A stretch of 64,000 nucleotides of DNA, from positions 533,118,291 to 533,182,290 of the forward strand of contig NC_081409.1 in assembly GCF_030272615.1 (NCBI RefSeq). The letters run 5' to 3'. The DNA is from Cryptomeria japonica. Taxonomy: Eukaryota > Streptophyta > Pinopsida > Cupressales > Cupressaceae. Below are positions 1 through 11,887 of the stretch, piece by piece. The stretch's first letter is position 1. Every line of letters starts with the position of its first letter. The notes under the pieces are model-generated. The model was not told the DNA's origin and did not search any database. It worked only from the letters and a program-made list of their open reading frames with translations. The position numbers and the translations under genes are program-made.

Positions 1-544
1 ATGTAACCATTTAATGTATTCTGTTATAGCTCGGTTATAGCTCAGTAATAACTCGGTAAATATTAAACTTCACTTGGTAGACATTCCACCTTCATTAACT
101 GATAGCGATAACCTTAGGGTTTACTAACTAGGTTCCTTAGGGTTTACCGACTAGGTTCTTTCCTCAGTAACATAGTATAGTATTAACCTTACAATTTACA
201 ACATATGTATGATGTTAAAACAATCTAAACATCATGATCTCATCATTGTCTGGCTCAGTAATAGTTGCCCATTGAATATCTTATTCATCCCCTTATTCAT
301 CATATTCTTTCTGTGTCTTTTACCGACATCTTTATACTCATCAAATCATACTTCTCAAGATATGGTAACATCATATTGAATTAGAAAATCAATTTCTTGA
401 CATCAATGACAAAATAATAATATTAAGACAGTAAACATCCTTAATCAATTATATCCATAATCATCAACAACCTTCTCAATATTCTTATTGAAATGCCAAC
501 AATCTCCCATTGTCTATTATAATGCCAAATACCAAATGCCAACA
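1..544 (-). repeat. Copia-1 3' LTR, partial
   Basis: These 544 bases align with the first third of the right-hand LTR (6240-6789 region), including the shared stretch with CTCGGTAA-type repeats and the terminal TGCCAACA. On the minus strand the LTR starts with TGTTGGCA at 544. The rest, about 1 kb, is outside the window. Confidence 0.93.
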
Positions 545-558
545 ATCTCCCCCTTTGG
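545..558 (-). other. Copia-1 polypurine tract
   Basis: On the minus strand the sequence directly before the 3' LTR reads CAAAGGGGGAGAT and then TGTTGGCA. A purine run touching the LTR is the primer for plus-strand DNA synthesis in LTR retrotransposons. The same tract precedes the 3' LTR of the element at 20737-27568. Confidence 0.88.
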
Positions 559-1001
559 CATTGATGGCAAAACCAATTGATTTGACCTAATTGATTTGGA
601 TTGCTGTGAGTTGTTTGTGAGATTCTGAAGTGCTCTCTTCCTATCATCAGAATTCTCCCCCATACATTAGACTTCTCCTCTTTTCTCCATCTTTCTTTTC
701 TGCTTTTTTTTTTCAGTCTTCTCAGTCTTTTCCAGTCTTCTTCTCTATTCTTCTCCCCCTTTGACAACAATGCCAAAGTAAAGAACTAAAACATAATTTC
801 TTCCTGTATGAAGTGAATTCCTACTATAATGTGTCAACTTAGTCTCAGTCAAAGTATTTTGTCTTCAATTCTTGTTTTCTGTATTGTTTCCTGCACTGTT
901 TCCTGCACACCTGTAGAAAACATCCTAAAGTCTGTAAATCAACACCAATTTTTAAAAGATATTATGTAGAGTCATCGAATTGATGCTTTCACCGAACTCG
1001 G
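559..1001. other. 3' untranslated region of Copia-1
   Basis: Pyrimidine-rich on plus (purine-rich on minus), with further CTCCCCC runs near 654-666 and 752-760, which look like decayed internal purine tracts. The reading frame across 441-776 is low-complexity Lys/Arg/Glu and starts inside the LTR, so I do not call a gene. Confidence 0.6.
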
Positions 1002-1664
1002 TCAGTGAGTAGAAGATAGGTGTAGGACCCCTAACTTACTTCTGAGATACTCAAAAGTGTCCCTTGGTAGTGGCTTGGTGAAGATATCTGCTATTTGTTC
1101 CTTTGTGCTAACATACTCCAATACCACTTTCTTCTCTTGAGCTTCTTCTCTAAGATAATGATATTTGATAGAGATGTGCTTTGTCTTAGAGTGCATAATA
1201 GGATTCTTTGAAATGTTAATGGCACTAGTATTATCACAGAATATAGTTACTGGCTCGATAACTTTCTCATTTATACCTTCCAACAGTTGTTTGATCCATG
1301 CTATGTTGGTACAATTCAATGCTGCAGCAATGTATTCAGCTTCTGCTGTTGACTGTGAAACACATCCTTGTTTCTTGCTAAGCCAACTCACTAGTCTTTC
1401 TCCTAAAAAGAAAGCTCCTCCACTTGTGCTTTTCCTGTCATCAATGTTGCCTGCCCAATCAACATCAGTATAAACTTTTAAATCAAAATTATTTCCTTTC
1501 TGATATACTAAGCCATAATCCTCGGTGCCTTTCAAGTATCTAAAAATTCTTTTGATTGTTGTCATGTGTGTTTCCTTAGGATCTGCAAAGAATCTTGCAA
1601 CTATACCTACTACATGTGCTATGTCTAGTTTGTTGTGAACAACATATTGTAGCTTTCCAATCAT
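1002..1664 (-). pseudogene. Copia-1 RNase H domain
   Basis: This is the C-terminal copia RNase H, which removes the RNA strand during reverse transcription. Visible signatures are the VYTDVDWAGN block, STAEAEYIAA, the FCDNTSAINISKNP block and a closing SKLGVLHL. The catalytic acidic residues in TDVDWAG, AEAEY and CDN are present, so this is the best preserved part of the polyprotein. The frame is open for 220 codons and runs on from the reverse transcriptase frame upstream after a stop. The polyprotein ends at the stop at 1002. Confidence 0.93.
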
Positions 1665-2783
1665 GGATCAGTAAAGTGTCTCATCAATAGATGCAGATTC
1701 ATCATTCTTTGATAGTTTACAATTGGTAGTCATAGGAGTACTTATTGGTTTTGATTCCTCCATTCCAAATTTCTTCAAGATTTCCTTTATGTACTTGGAT
1801 TGAGTAATGAAAATCTCATTTTTCATTTGCAGTATCTATAAACCTATAAAATACTTTATCTCATCAATTAATGACATCTCAAATTCTTTGCTCATTTCAT
1901 TTCCAAAGTTCTTGCATAAAGAGTCATTTCCACAAAATATAATATCATCAACAAATATGGCTGAGATTAGTATTCCATTTTCATCATTCTTCATGTACAT
2001 ATTGTTGTTCTCACTTGTCCTTATAAAACCAATCTTAATCAAATAAGAGTGCAATCTTTCATACAATTCTCTAGGTGCTTGTTTCAGACCATATAATACT
2101 TTGTTCAATTTACATACCTAATCTTTACTCTTGTCTTCAACAAAATCCTTTAGGTTGTTCAATAAAAACTTTTTCTTCTAATATTCCATTCAAAAATGCA
2201 GATTTGACATCCATTTGATATACCTTGAAGTTTTTGAAAGAAACATATGCCAACAATGTTCTTACTTCTTCAAGTCTAGCCACTGGTGCAAAAGTTTCAC
2301 CATAATCAATTCCTTCTTCTTGGGCCTAACCTTTGTAAACTAGTCTTGCTTTATTTCAAATGACCTCACCTTTTTCATTTAGCTTGTTTTTAAAAATCCA
2401 CTTAGTACCGATTACATTTTTGTAATTCGATCTTGGAATTAGTGTCCATGTGTCATTCTTCTTGATTTGATCAATCTCTTCTGTCATAGCATTTATCCAA
2501 TCTTCATTGTTAAATGCCTCTTTCACTATTCTTGGTTCAAATTTAGATATCAGACATGTGTTCTGTCTCAGTTTGTTCCTTGTCATCACTGGATCATCCT
2601 TATCTCCTATAATCTGACTTGGTGCATGTTGTCTTCTGACATACTTGGCTAATACATGCTCGGTAGGCTCTGTATGATCTTCTTCATCACTCGGTAACTG
2701 GATATTCTCTTCATTTTCTTCAACAGTTTTCTCGATAGGACTTGTCAGTTGAAAATAGACAAATTCATCATAATCTTCTAGTT
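1665..2783 (-). pseudogene. Copia-1 reverse transcriptase, broken
   Basis: The segment at 2356-2589 carries the start of the copia reverse transcriptase: the DWINAMTEEIDQIKKNDTW block and VIGTKWIFKNKLNEKGEV. The segment at 1836-2108 carries LYGLKQAPRELYERL and the catalytic FVDDIIF (the YVDD box). The two segments are in different frames, so at least one frameshift lies between 2356 and 2108 and another between 2784 and 2589. Further stops occur near 1674 and in 2109-2355, although the AFLNGILEEKV-type region is recognisable there. The Asp pair of the active site is retained but the protein cannot be made in one piece. Confidence 0.9.
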
Positions 2784-3548
2784 CTATGGAATTTCCTTCA
2801 TCATTTCTTTCTGCAAATTCATCAATTTCACATTTGCACTTTCTAGTATTTTGTTAGATGATTTGATCAGACATTTAAATGCTTTGCTTCTAGAAGAATA
2901 ACCTAGAAATGTTCCTTCTTCACTTTTCTGATCAAACTTTCCATTTCTATCATCTTTGTGTACATAGCATCTACTTCCAAAGATTTTAAAATAGCTTACA
3001 TTAGGCTTCTTCTCATACCAGATTTCATATGGTGTCTTCAAAGTACCTTTCTTCAGTTGTACTCGGTTCAGGGTGTAAACTGTTGTGCTTATTGCTTCCC
3101 TCCAAAATGTTTGTGGCACTTTCTTTTCAATCATTAGGGTTCTGGCACAATCCACAATAGATCTATTTCTTCTCTTAGCAATTCCATTTTGTTGTGGAGT
3201 TCTCAGTGCAGAGACTTGTCTTTTAATACCATGATCATTGTAGAATAAGTTGAACTCATCAGATGTGAACTCTCCTCCTCTATCTGATCTAAGACATTTC
3301 AGTTGTCTTCCTGTTTCATTTTCAACTCTTGCCTTGTACCATTTAAACATTTGAAAAGCTTCTGATTTTTGTTTTAAAAACATTACTGACTTCATCCTTG
3401 AATAGTCATCCACAAATAATTTGAAATATTTATCACCATAATAACTTTGAACTTTCATAGGACCACAAAGATCAGTGTGCACAAGATCTAAAATTCCCTT
3501 AGAAGTGTAAGACTTACTTGTAAAGCTTGATCTTGTCATTTTACCCAT
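2784..3548 (-). pseudogene. Copia-1 integrase core
   Basis: Inserts element DNA into the genome. Visible signatures are VHTDLCGPM (first Asp), CLRSDRGGEFTSDEF (second Asp) and RTPQQNGIAKRRNRS. Family members normally have Glu before the Arg in that last block; here the codon at 3174-3176 gives Lys, so the third catalytic residue is lost. The C-terminal part has the copia GTFLGYS motif. An in-frame stop separates it from the zinc-binding part upstream. Confidence 0.93.
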
Positions 3549-4244
3549 CTGGCATCCTCAGCACATAGCATTCTCAGGTTTTTCAAGACTCAGTAGACCT
3601 CTTACTCGGTGCTTCTTACTTTTGATCAGATTATCAAAATTTACATGATAAAACCTTTTATGCCATAACCAGGTATCATCTATCTTTGCATACAGACACT
3701 TTTTCTGAGTTGAGTCAAGGTGAAATGTATTACCTTTTGTTTGTGTCTCGGTAGTAGCTACCTTTCCATCCTTGTCATGAACTTTGACAATTCCTTTTTG
3801 AAATTCTATTCAGTAACCTGTATTGTTTAGTTGTGCTACACTCAACAAATTGTATTTCAAACCTTCAACCCAATAAACATCATTGCATCTTGCATTGTCA
3901 AGAAGTGTTATAGATCCTTTACCTCTTACTGGACATGGTGCATCATTACCAAATCTTACATAGCCTCCATCATAATCTTCTAACATAACAAAATTGTGTT
4001 TATCACCTGTCATATGATGTGAGCATCCACTATATATGATCCAAGAATCATTAGTATTTATGTGAGATATTAGGGCTTTTTCTTCATACCTTTCTTCATT
4101 TGATCCATCTTTGATAGCCACATAAACTACTTCCTCTATATCAGTTTCATCTGATTTATTATCGTTGGATTCCTCATCAGCTATTAAGCATGTCTTTCTA
4201 TCTCTTCTTTTGAAGTCTCAGTGTCCTTTGTAATGATTATATTT
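3549..4244 (-). pseudogene. Copia-1 protease and integrase zinc region
   Basis: The protease part (4121-3810) has WIIYSGCSHHMTG. The family motif has Asp where Tyr stands here (codon at 4032-4034), so the aspartic protease active site is lost. After a stop at 3810 comes the pre-integrase zinc region with WHKRFYHVNF and C..GC, which fits the HHCC pattern, interrupted by a stop just before 3548. The frame is the same as gag and integrase. Confidence 0.88.
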
Positions 4245-5183
4245 CTATCTGTCATCTTGGTAATCTCTCTTTTCAGTAGAATCTTCGTCAGGACAGTTAG
4301 AAGCCATGTGTCCTATTTTATCACAATTGAAACATTTCAAAGGTAGATTTCCTTTATACTTACCTTTGCCTCTCAGTAACCTTCTCGCTAATAGTGCTTC
4401 AAACTCTTCCTGCTTTCTGATTTCCTCATATAGTTTGTGTACTTCTTCCATGTTCTTACAAAATCTTTCACTTGCTCCACTGTTATCTCCTTCAGAGTAA
4501 TTGTACTTTCTTTCATTGTAATCATTAGATTCGTCAAGATGAAAAGAACTAAATGCAGATTCAACTTTATTTACCGAAGATCCACTATTATCAGAGTTAC
4601 TTAACTCAAATGCATGTAGCTTACCAATAGTATCATCTAAAGAAATTGGCATATTAGGTACAAACCTCAATTCATTGATTGTAGAGACTCGGATTGCATG
4701 AGCTGATAGAAGGGTTCTTAACAACTTACTTGTTATATCCTTTTCTTCAATAGTTCCACCTACTCCTTTGATTTGATTGACAATCTCCTTTAGTCTTGTA
4801 CTATACTAGGTTATGTTGTCACCTTCATTCATCCTTATAGATTCAAGTTGTCCTCTTAGACTATCTACTTTTTCTCTTTGAACATGTTCATCACCACCAT
4901 ATATAGTTATGGGCTTGTCCCACACTGCCTTTGCATCATTGCAGCCTTCTAGATCATTAAACTCTGAGTCGGTCAATGCAGATGTTATTTCAATCATTGC
5001 TTGGATGTGTTCTTGCTTTGCCTTTATTTCTTCCATAGTCAATGGATAGGTGCTCAGTGTGATGAAATCATTCTCCAGATAATATACAACATATTCTCCA
5101 ACTCCTGATAGGTGCAGCTTCATCCTTTTATGCCATGTAGAGAAACTTGACTTGTTCATCTTCGGTGCATCCCTCTTATACAT
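4245..5183 (-). pseudogene. Copia-1 gag
   Basis: Capsid protein of the element. It starts at ATG 5183, 51 bases after the primer site, with a Trp-His-Lys-rich N-terminus (FSTWHKRMKLHL) typical of copia gag. One stop at 4806 splits it. The downstream half ends with a single CCHC knuckle, CFNCDKIGHMASNC, which binds element RNA. A second stop near 4245 closes it before protease. The frame is unchanged throughout. Confidence 0.9.
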
Positions 5184-5234
5184 CTTTGGTTCTTTGCCTC
5201 AAGTACCTTTAAACTTTCTCTTCCAAAGTCCAAA

Positions 5235-5248
5235 GCTCTGGTACCAAT
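5235..5248 (-). other. Copia-1 primer-binding site
   Basis: On minus, the LTR end TATCA is followed by ATTGGTACCAGAGC. This is one mismatch from TGGTATCAGAGC, the usual complement to plant initiator tRNA-Met. It fixes the inner LTR boundary at 5249. Confidence 0.88.
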
Positions 5249-6789
5249 TGATAGTTCTATTAGTTAATGTAAGTATAGATCAAATAGGCAACAAGATGAG
5301 AGGGGGGGGGTGAATCATACAAACTTAATCTTCCATAAAAACATTAGATTCAACCTCAGTAACATATACTTTAGTAATATAACCAAAACTGCTAAATATG
5401 CAAACTTAAAAGCATATAAACATCATATCACTCATAACACTAGATTTAACATGGAAACCCAAGTAGGGAAAAACCACTGTGGGATTTCGGACACACTAAG
5501 AAATATACTCTTCTCGAGTATGCTAGGTTAAAAGAAAATCTTGTTAAAGATTACAAACACATTGCTAGATGTGACCTGGTTAAGGGATTTCCCTCAGATT
5601 GGTTAGGATCTTCACCTTGTTAGAAGTGACCTTGTTAAAGGATTTCAAACACTCAATCAAAATGTCACCTTGCTAGAGGGTTTTACAAATAAGACTATTA
5701 AGTCCACTCGGTCAAGAGATTTTCTGTCACTTTCACAAAATAACAGTAATAAAAATCTATTTGCAACTTCACATCTAAAATGCTAAAGCAGATTCTTATT
5801 TGCTCAATACAATCTAGACATAGAACTAATCTTGTCCATCTGCTGGGCTTCTATACTCTATTATTTAAATAGGTCTTCAAGCTTCTATGCTAGGTAATCA
5901 CTATGTAACATCCCTGTGCATACACTTTCCCGCATGCATTATTTATCAATAGTTCCCTATTTATAAACAATTCGCCAATTGCTTAATCTCCTTGATCACA
6001 CTTCCCATGATCAATCATAGCCATCAAATCTTCAAACTTGTCTAGGTTCAATGTATCCTTCATTCTGAAAAATGTTTTACCCTGCCTTGGAACTTGCATA
6101 CATTTCTTGGAACTTGTGCTAGGGTAATACGGTTCAATCTGCATTGTAGATCTTCATGCCAATTTTCCTTTGCCATAGATTCTTTAACAAACTTCATGCA
6201 CAACATACCAATCATTTAATTAGTTCCAGCTCATCAGCTTCCTTCATTAAATAATGCATGTAAGCTTTTAATGTATTCTGTTACAACTCGGTTACAACTC
6301 AGTAACAACTCGGTAAATACTAAACTTCACTCGGTAGACATTTCGCCTTCATTAACCGATAGCGATAACCTTAGGGTTTACCGACTAGGTTCCTTAGGGT
6401 TTACCGACTACGTTCTTTGCTCGGTAACATAGTATAGTATTAACCTTACAATTTACAACATATGTATGATGTTAAAAGAATCTAAACATCATGATCACAT
6501 CATTGTCTGACTCGGTAATAGTTGCCCATTGAATACCTTATTCATCATATTCTTTGTGTGTCTTTTACTGACATCTTTATACTCATCAAACCATACTTCT
6601 CAAGATATGGCAACATCATACTGAATTAGAAAAACAATTTCTTGACATCAATGACAAAATAATAATATTAAGACAGTAAACATTCTTAATCAGTTATATC
6701 CATAATCATCAACAACCTTCTCAATATCCTTATTGAAATGCCAACAATCTCCCATTGTCTGTTATAATGCCAAATGCCAAATGCCAACA
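5249..6789 (-). repeat. Copia-1 5' LTR, 1541 bp
   Basis: On minus it runs from TGTTGGCA (6789) to TATCA (5249), giving the TG...CA ends. It contains a clear TATA box, TATAAATA (minus, 5959-5966). It also carries two modules found in other LTRs here: a GATTCACCCCCC-TCTCA block near its 3' end (5297-5317) and a TTTTTCCCT-GGGTTTCC block (about 5452-5476). The start has three TTTGGCA-like repeats. Confidence 0.93.
5959..5966 (-). promoter_or_regulatory. TATA box in Copia-1 5' LTR
   Basis: TATAAATA on minus in a GTTTATAAATAGGGAA context. The same box is conserved in the solo LTR of the family at 49192-49199, which supports it as the LTR promoter core. Confidence 0.7.
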
Positions 6790-7556
6790 TAAACTCATCT
6801 AAAGTTTACCTACGGGTAAGCCTTGAGTTGACCTTTCTCATGGCTCTCTATCCAAGACTCTCTTGTGACAATACTAAGATATTTTGAAAAATACATTGGT
6901 TATACAAATTCCCTTCAAGGGACATGTCACTACCAACTCACTTCACAACACAAGTGTCAAGTGAAACCATAAAAATACAAAATACTTAAATGCACATGGC
7001 AATGCCCCTATGTGGAATTAACAAATTTAACAAATTCAATTTAAACACACATTCAAACATAAACATTTACAAATAAAACATATTACACACAAGGTGTTGT
7101 CTCTCCAAATAGACAACCCTTGGCTTCACAAATGCACATAGGTTTAACTGATTCTCCGAATAGTTTCCATGGTCACATGGATTAGTTTTTCTATACAACT
7201 AACTTTGCACATTAGTAATCTCAATTAACCACATATAGTATTAATATATGAAAAGAATACAATTCAGACACTTTACATACAATTTTAATCATAACAATCA
7301 AATTACCAATTATCCAATAAAATCCACATAAAATAATTTACTCAATGGCATCATCATAATCATCATGAAATTCAATCATTCATAAGGCATGCATCCATAA
7401 TTTCTAACATCATAAATAAAGTAGTGCAAAATCATAAATAAATGACATACACCATCTCAATGTTATCCAATCACTAGATCATATAGAATCCATATCCATA
7501 ATACATCAAAATAAAGTATCAATAATAGGTCCAAAATGAAAAATAATTGAAATGCT
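6790..7556. other. Spacer without recognisable gene
   Basis: AT-rich DNA between the Copia-1 5' LTR and the broken edge of Copia-2. I see no ORF, conserved motif or repeat shared with the rest of the window. Confidence 0.6.
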
Positions 7557-8218
7557 ATGACAGCCCGGGGTAGGGCCTCACAGGTGCACACTGACTTATG
7601 TGGTCCTATGAGGACTAGAAGTTTTTATGGCGACAAATATTTTATTATATTTGTTGATGATTTTTCTAGAATGATGTGGGTTACTTTTCTGAAGGAAAAG
7701 TCAGATGCTTTCAGCAAGCTCAAGGCATTCAAAGCCTTAGTAAAAAGGAAACCAATAAGAATCTTAAGTGCCTGAGATCAGACCAGAGTGGAGAGTTTAC
7801 ATCTGATGAGTTTGTGAGATATTGTGATGAAAATGGAATTAAGAGGCAATTACCTGGTCCAAGGACACCACAATAGAATGGAATTGCAAAAAGAAGAAAT
7901 CAGACCATTGTTGAAGCAGCAAGGACTATGCTAATACAGGGAGATGTATGTAAGATGTTTTGGAGAGAAGAAATCAACACTGTTGTTTACACATTGAATC
8001 GAGTACTTGTAAAAAAAGGTAATGACAAGACACCTTATGAGTTATGGTATGGTATAACTCCTAGTGTTAGTTAATTCAAAGTTTTTGGCAGCAGATGTTT
8101 TATAAAAAGAGATGATTATACTGGTAAATTTGATGCTAAAAGTGATGAAGGAACATTTATTACCTACTCCACTAAGAGAAAAGCTTTCAAGTGTTAAAAC
8201 AAAAGGACAAAGAAGATT
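7557..8218 (+). pseudogene. Copia-2 integrase
   Basis: It opens at VHTDLCGPM (first catalytic Asp). A frameshift at about 7740-7770 moves the frame before CLRSDQSGEFTSDEF (second Asp). The third catalytic block reads NGIAKRRNQT, with Lys (7889-7891) where family members have Glu, and a stop replaces the Gln just before Asn-Gly. The C-terminal DEGTF-TYS motif follows, with stops near 8074 and 8197. Upstream of 7557 nothing matches the zinc-binding region. Confidence 0.92.
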
Positions 8219-9253
8219 GTGGAGAGTGTGAATGTAAAAGTTGATGAATTCCTTGATAAAACTGATGATACCAGTAAATCTGATCTAGCAAATGATGAGC
8301 AAAAACTAGTGTTTACTAAACTGAAAGTGCAAAAAGATGTTGAGAAGAACAGTGTAGATGAAGATGTTAAACTATCAGAAGATGAAGAAGATGAAGAGAA
8401 TGAAGAGGTTATTGCACTAGAACAAGTAATACCTAGATATGTAAGGCTAAATCATTTTGAAGACCAGATCATAGGTGACAAGAATGTTGGAGTACAGATT
8501 AGAAAAATTAGAGAAAGATCTTTTTTTATTTCTACAGTTGAACCAAAGACAGTTAAAGAAGCTCTTAAGGATGATGACTGGTTAAATATAATGAATGAAG
8601 AACTTGATCAGATTGAGAAAAACAACACTTGGTCACTTGTTCCTAGACCTGATGATAACAATGTGATTGGTACAAAATAGGTATTTAGAAGTAAGTTGAA
8701 TGAAGATGGAGAAGTTGTTAGAAACAAAGTAAGACTAGTATGCAAAGGGTATGCACAAGAAGAAGGTGAAGATTATGGAGAGACCTTTGCACCAATTGTT
8801 GAGCTTGAAGGAGTTAGGATGCTACTTGCATTTGCAGCCTTTAAATGATTTAAAGTATATCAAATGGATGTTAAGTCAACAATTCTGAATGGTATTCTTG
8901 AAGAAGAGGTGTATATTGAACAACCAGATGGGTTTGCATCGACAAAAGATAAGGATATGGTATGCAAACTGCATAAGGCATTATATGGATTGAAGAAAGC
9001 ACCAAGGGTATGGTTTGAAAGACTTCATGCACATTTGATAAAGATAGGATTCCAGAGAACTAGTGAGGACAACAATATTTATTTGAAGACTGAAGGAGAC
9101 AAGATGTTGATTGTAGAAGTATTTGTTGATGACATTATATTTGGAGGAAATGACGATATGAGTATGACTTTTGTAGATGAGATGAAGAAAGAATTTGAGA
9201 TGTCTCTTATAGGTGAGATAAAAAATTCATTGGATTGTAGGTCCAACAGCTGA
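8219..9253 (+). pseudogene. Copia-2 reverse transcriptase
   Basis: An acidic linker (Asp/Glu-rich, 8340-8420) leads into the reverse transcriptase. Visible blocks are DWLNIMNEELDQIEKNNTW, a stop after [56 protein letters not shown] and the catalytic FVDDIIF. Stops occur near 8678 and 8846. The frame is the same from 7770 to 9253. The catalytic Asp pair is intact. Confidence 0.93.
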
Positions 9254-10088
9254 AAGGTGGTATTTTTTTGTTAGTATAAGTATGTGAAGGAAGTTTTAAA
9301 GACCTTTGGGATGGAAGACTATAAACCAGTTAAAACATCTATGGTTACTGGTTGCAAATTGTCAAAAGAGGATGATTCACTCTCTATGGATGAGAAGGAA
9401 TACAAGTCCATGATTGGGAAATTGCATTATGTTGTTCATAGTAGACCAGATATTTCTCATGGAGTTGGTTTATTAGCAAGATTTTAGTAGAGCCCTAAGG
9501 AGACACATATGACAACAGTGAAGAGGATATTCAAATATCTTAGAGGGATAGTTGATTATGGATTATGGTATCCATACTGAGGCAATTTTCTTTGTAGGTA
9601 TTCACTGATGCCAATTGGGCAGGGAATGTAGATGACCAGAAGAGCACAACCAGTGGTTCATTCTTTCTAGGTGGCAGACTGATATCTTAGACCAGTAAGA
9701 AATGAACTTGTATATCTCAATCTACAACTGAAGCAGAATATGAAGCTGCATCCATGAATTGTACACAATCTATATGGATGAGACATGTCTTGGAAGGTTT
9801 CAAGCAAGATATGCAAGAACCGGTGATTATACATTGTGATAACATTATGCTATAAACATTTCTAAGAACCCAATACTGCATGCAAGGACTAAACATATTG
9901 AACTGAAGTATCACTTTCTGAGAGAAAGGGTGCAAAAAAAGAAAGTGAGATTGGAGCATGTATCAAGTAAAGAGCAATTGGCTAATATATTCACTAAGCC
10001 ATTTCCTAAGGCTACCTTTGAATATCTTAGAGGTAAGTTAGGGGTTATACCCCTACCCAAGGTCAACTGCGATGCTGGTGAAGCATAA
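9254..10088 (+). pseudogene. Copia-2 RNase H and polyprotein end
   Basis: After a stop and a small frame change, the connection region (9284-9487) has the SMIGKLHYVVHSRPDISHGVG block. Further frame changes precede FTDANWAGNVDD, QSTTEAEYEAA, IHCDN, ISKNPILHARTKHIE and GKLGVIPLP. The acidic residues of RNase H are visible but spread over several frames. The stop at 10086-10088 ends the polyprotein. Confidence 0.9.
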
Positions 10089-10355
10089 ATCCAATAGACT
10101 CATTGAGTATCTTTCACTGTGGATTGATGAGAAGTGGGCTTCTCCTCAGGGGGAGCAGCTGAGATGATGACAGAAGATGCCTTTGCACCTTTGGCATTGT
10201 TGTGAAAGGGGGAGAAGAAATGTAGCAGTCATGGGGAGAAGAGAAATAAAGAGCAAATTAGAAGAACTAATGACTGACTAGTGATATAACAGGTTTCATG
10301 ATGAGATTTCGGTGTTGCAGTTTTTGGTGTTGCCATCAATGCCAAAGAGGGATAT
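10089..10355 (+). other. Copia-2 3' untranslated region and polypurine tract
   Basis: Contains two inner purine runs (AGGGGGAGCAG near 10148 and AAAGGGGGAGAAG near 10206) and the tract next to the LTR, GCCAAAGAGGGATAT, which ends at 10355. The LTR-adjacent tract follows the same CATCAATGCCAAAG context as in Copia-1. Confidence 0.75.
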
Positions 10356-11887
10356 TGTTGGCATGTTGGCATAGCTGATGGAGATGATGGTGTACTGATA
10401 AAGGACTATTGGTGATGATATATTGATGGACTGTTGGTGATGATATGATTATGATATGATGCTTGATGATCAGTTATTTGTGTTATCATTGATGGCAACC
10501 ATATTCATCCATGTTTGTTTATTCTTTTTATGTTATCTAAGTCTACTGGTTAAGTCTAGCCAATAATAGATTGAATTGAATTAAGTTGGAAAGGAAAAAT
10601 GCCTAGGGAAAGTGAACCAGTAAGCAAGAACAAAGAAGGATATGGTTGTGGTAGTGATCCATGTTGATTCAGGTGTTACGGTTTGGAATGTGTGCTTATA
10701 ACATCATAATGAGTCTATAACATAAACCGCATCATGTTTCAAGAATCGGAAGTCATGTTTGTAATTGATTGTTGTATAATCAACTAGGGTTTGAGAACTG
10801 GTAACAAGATCTTTGACCGGTGATGATTTATGGTTTGGCAATGATTCTTTTCATGTTCATAAGTTGATGATGATGTGTCAAAATCTATGTGAAGAGATAA
10901 GATGTTGTTTTGGCACGTACAAGGATCAATTTTTTTGGGAAGCAGTGAAATGCTTAGTAGAATATGTTAAGGGTTTGACAGTTTATCAGATCAATGTGTG
11001 GTGATGAGTTATGATCATTTAACGGTTGTAATTGTATTGTAATTTGTTGTAATGATCTGTATGATGATCTGTAATGATTTATAATGATCTAATATGATCT
11101 ATGATATAGACTCATTGTATCTTAGGGTTTTGTAACCGACCTAATTGCAAAATGTATTTAGGTCAATTTTGAGAAGGTTAAGTGTGTTGGTGATCAGAGA
11201 AAAGTGTGTATGTCAAACTAGATTGAGATTTCTACATGGGAGAAGCATATTAGAGCTGATAAGGATCTGTAATAGCAAGCTATGAAGTGTTGATTCCAGA
11301 TCATTTATCTTTTATTTCCTAATAGTTGTAGCAGCATTTAAATCCCTTAACTGGGTAGGTCCTAATAGGCCTAATTGTTTAAATCCATTAATCGAGTAGG
11401 CTCAACAACTTGAGTTTAAATCCTCCACTGAGGTTACTCTTAACAAGGTAGGACTCCTAACAGAGCTAAGTTGTAAAATCCCTTGACCGTGTGACTCTTA
11501 ACTGGGTCTTCTCTTAACCGAGAATTGTTGTAAAGCTCCTAACCAGGATAGGCTCCTAAAAAGGTGCATTCTGAAAGAGTGCAATATTTTTGTGGGTACG
11601 AATTCCCACCATGGTTTTTCCCTTTAAGGTTTCCACCTGAAAAATCCTTGTGTTCATGTTGTGGATGGATTGTTGAGTTATGCATTTGATGTCTTTACTA
11701 TATTCTTAATGATGAACACTTAAGTTTCTATCGGTAATGTTTTGATAAATGTGCATTAAGTGATTGTTTGATAAGATATCGGTACTGGTTATGAACTATT
11801 TTGTGAAGTATTGTTCAAATTGGTGAAAGTTTCAGTTTATTGTTATCACTGATTCACCCCCCTCTCAATGTTATTCGGATCCTCACA
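10356..11887 (+). repeat. Copia-2 3' LTR, about 1.53 kb
   Basis: It begins TGTTGGCATGTTGGCA at 10356 and ends near TCCTCACA at 11887. The length agrees with the Copia-1 LTR (1541 bp). It holds the TTTTTCCCT-GGTTTCC block at about 11613-11636 and the GATTCACCCCCCTCTCA block at 11851-11867. The right end is set by homology to other LTR ends and by the gag coding of Copia-3 resuming at 11888, so it may be off by a few bases. Confidence 0.85.

Larger units (their letters stand above)
1..6789 (-). mobile_element. Copia-1: Ty1/copia LTR retrotransposon, window-truncated
   Basis: The order read on the minus strand is 5' LTR (5249-6789), primer site, gag, protease, integrase, reverse transcriptase, RNase H, polypurine tract, 3' LTR (1-544, cut by the window edge). 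Integrase before reverse transcriptase defines the copia superfamily. The gag-pol reading frame is the same from 5183 to 2784 and again from 2108 to 1002, with scattered stops and two frameshifts either side of the 2356-2589 segment. The element is therefore dead but still complete in layout. The right flank is TAAAC at 6790-6794; the left target duplication lies outside the window. Confidence 0.95.
7557..11887 (+). mobile_element. Copia-2: 5'-truncated Ty1/copia element
   Basis: It starts abruptly in the integrase core and continues through reverse transcriptase, RNase H, 3' untranslated region and 3' LTR. The 5' LTR, gag and protease are missing. The order integrase then reverse transcriptase marks it as copia. 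It has many stops and at least three frameshifts. Protein motifs are close to Copia-1, but the LTR is a different sequence. Confidence 0.93.

Noticed and set aside
441-776. Minus-strand frame of 111 codons.
   Set aside because: It starts in the 3' untranslated purine-rich region and runs into the LTR; composition is Lys/Arg/Glu from purine tracts, with no motif.
10813-11004. 63-codon plus-strand frame inside the Copia-2 LTR.
   Set aside because: LTR sequence with no protein signature; chance ORF.
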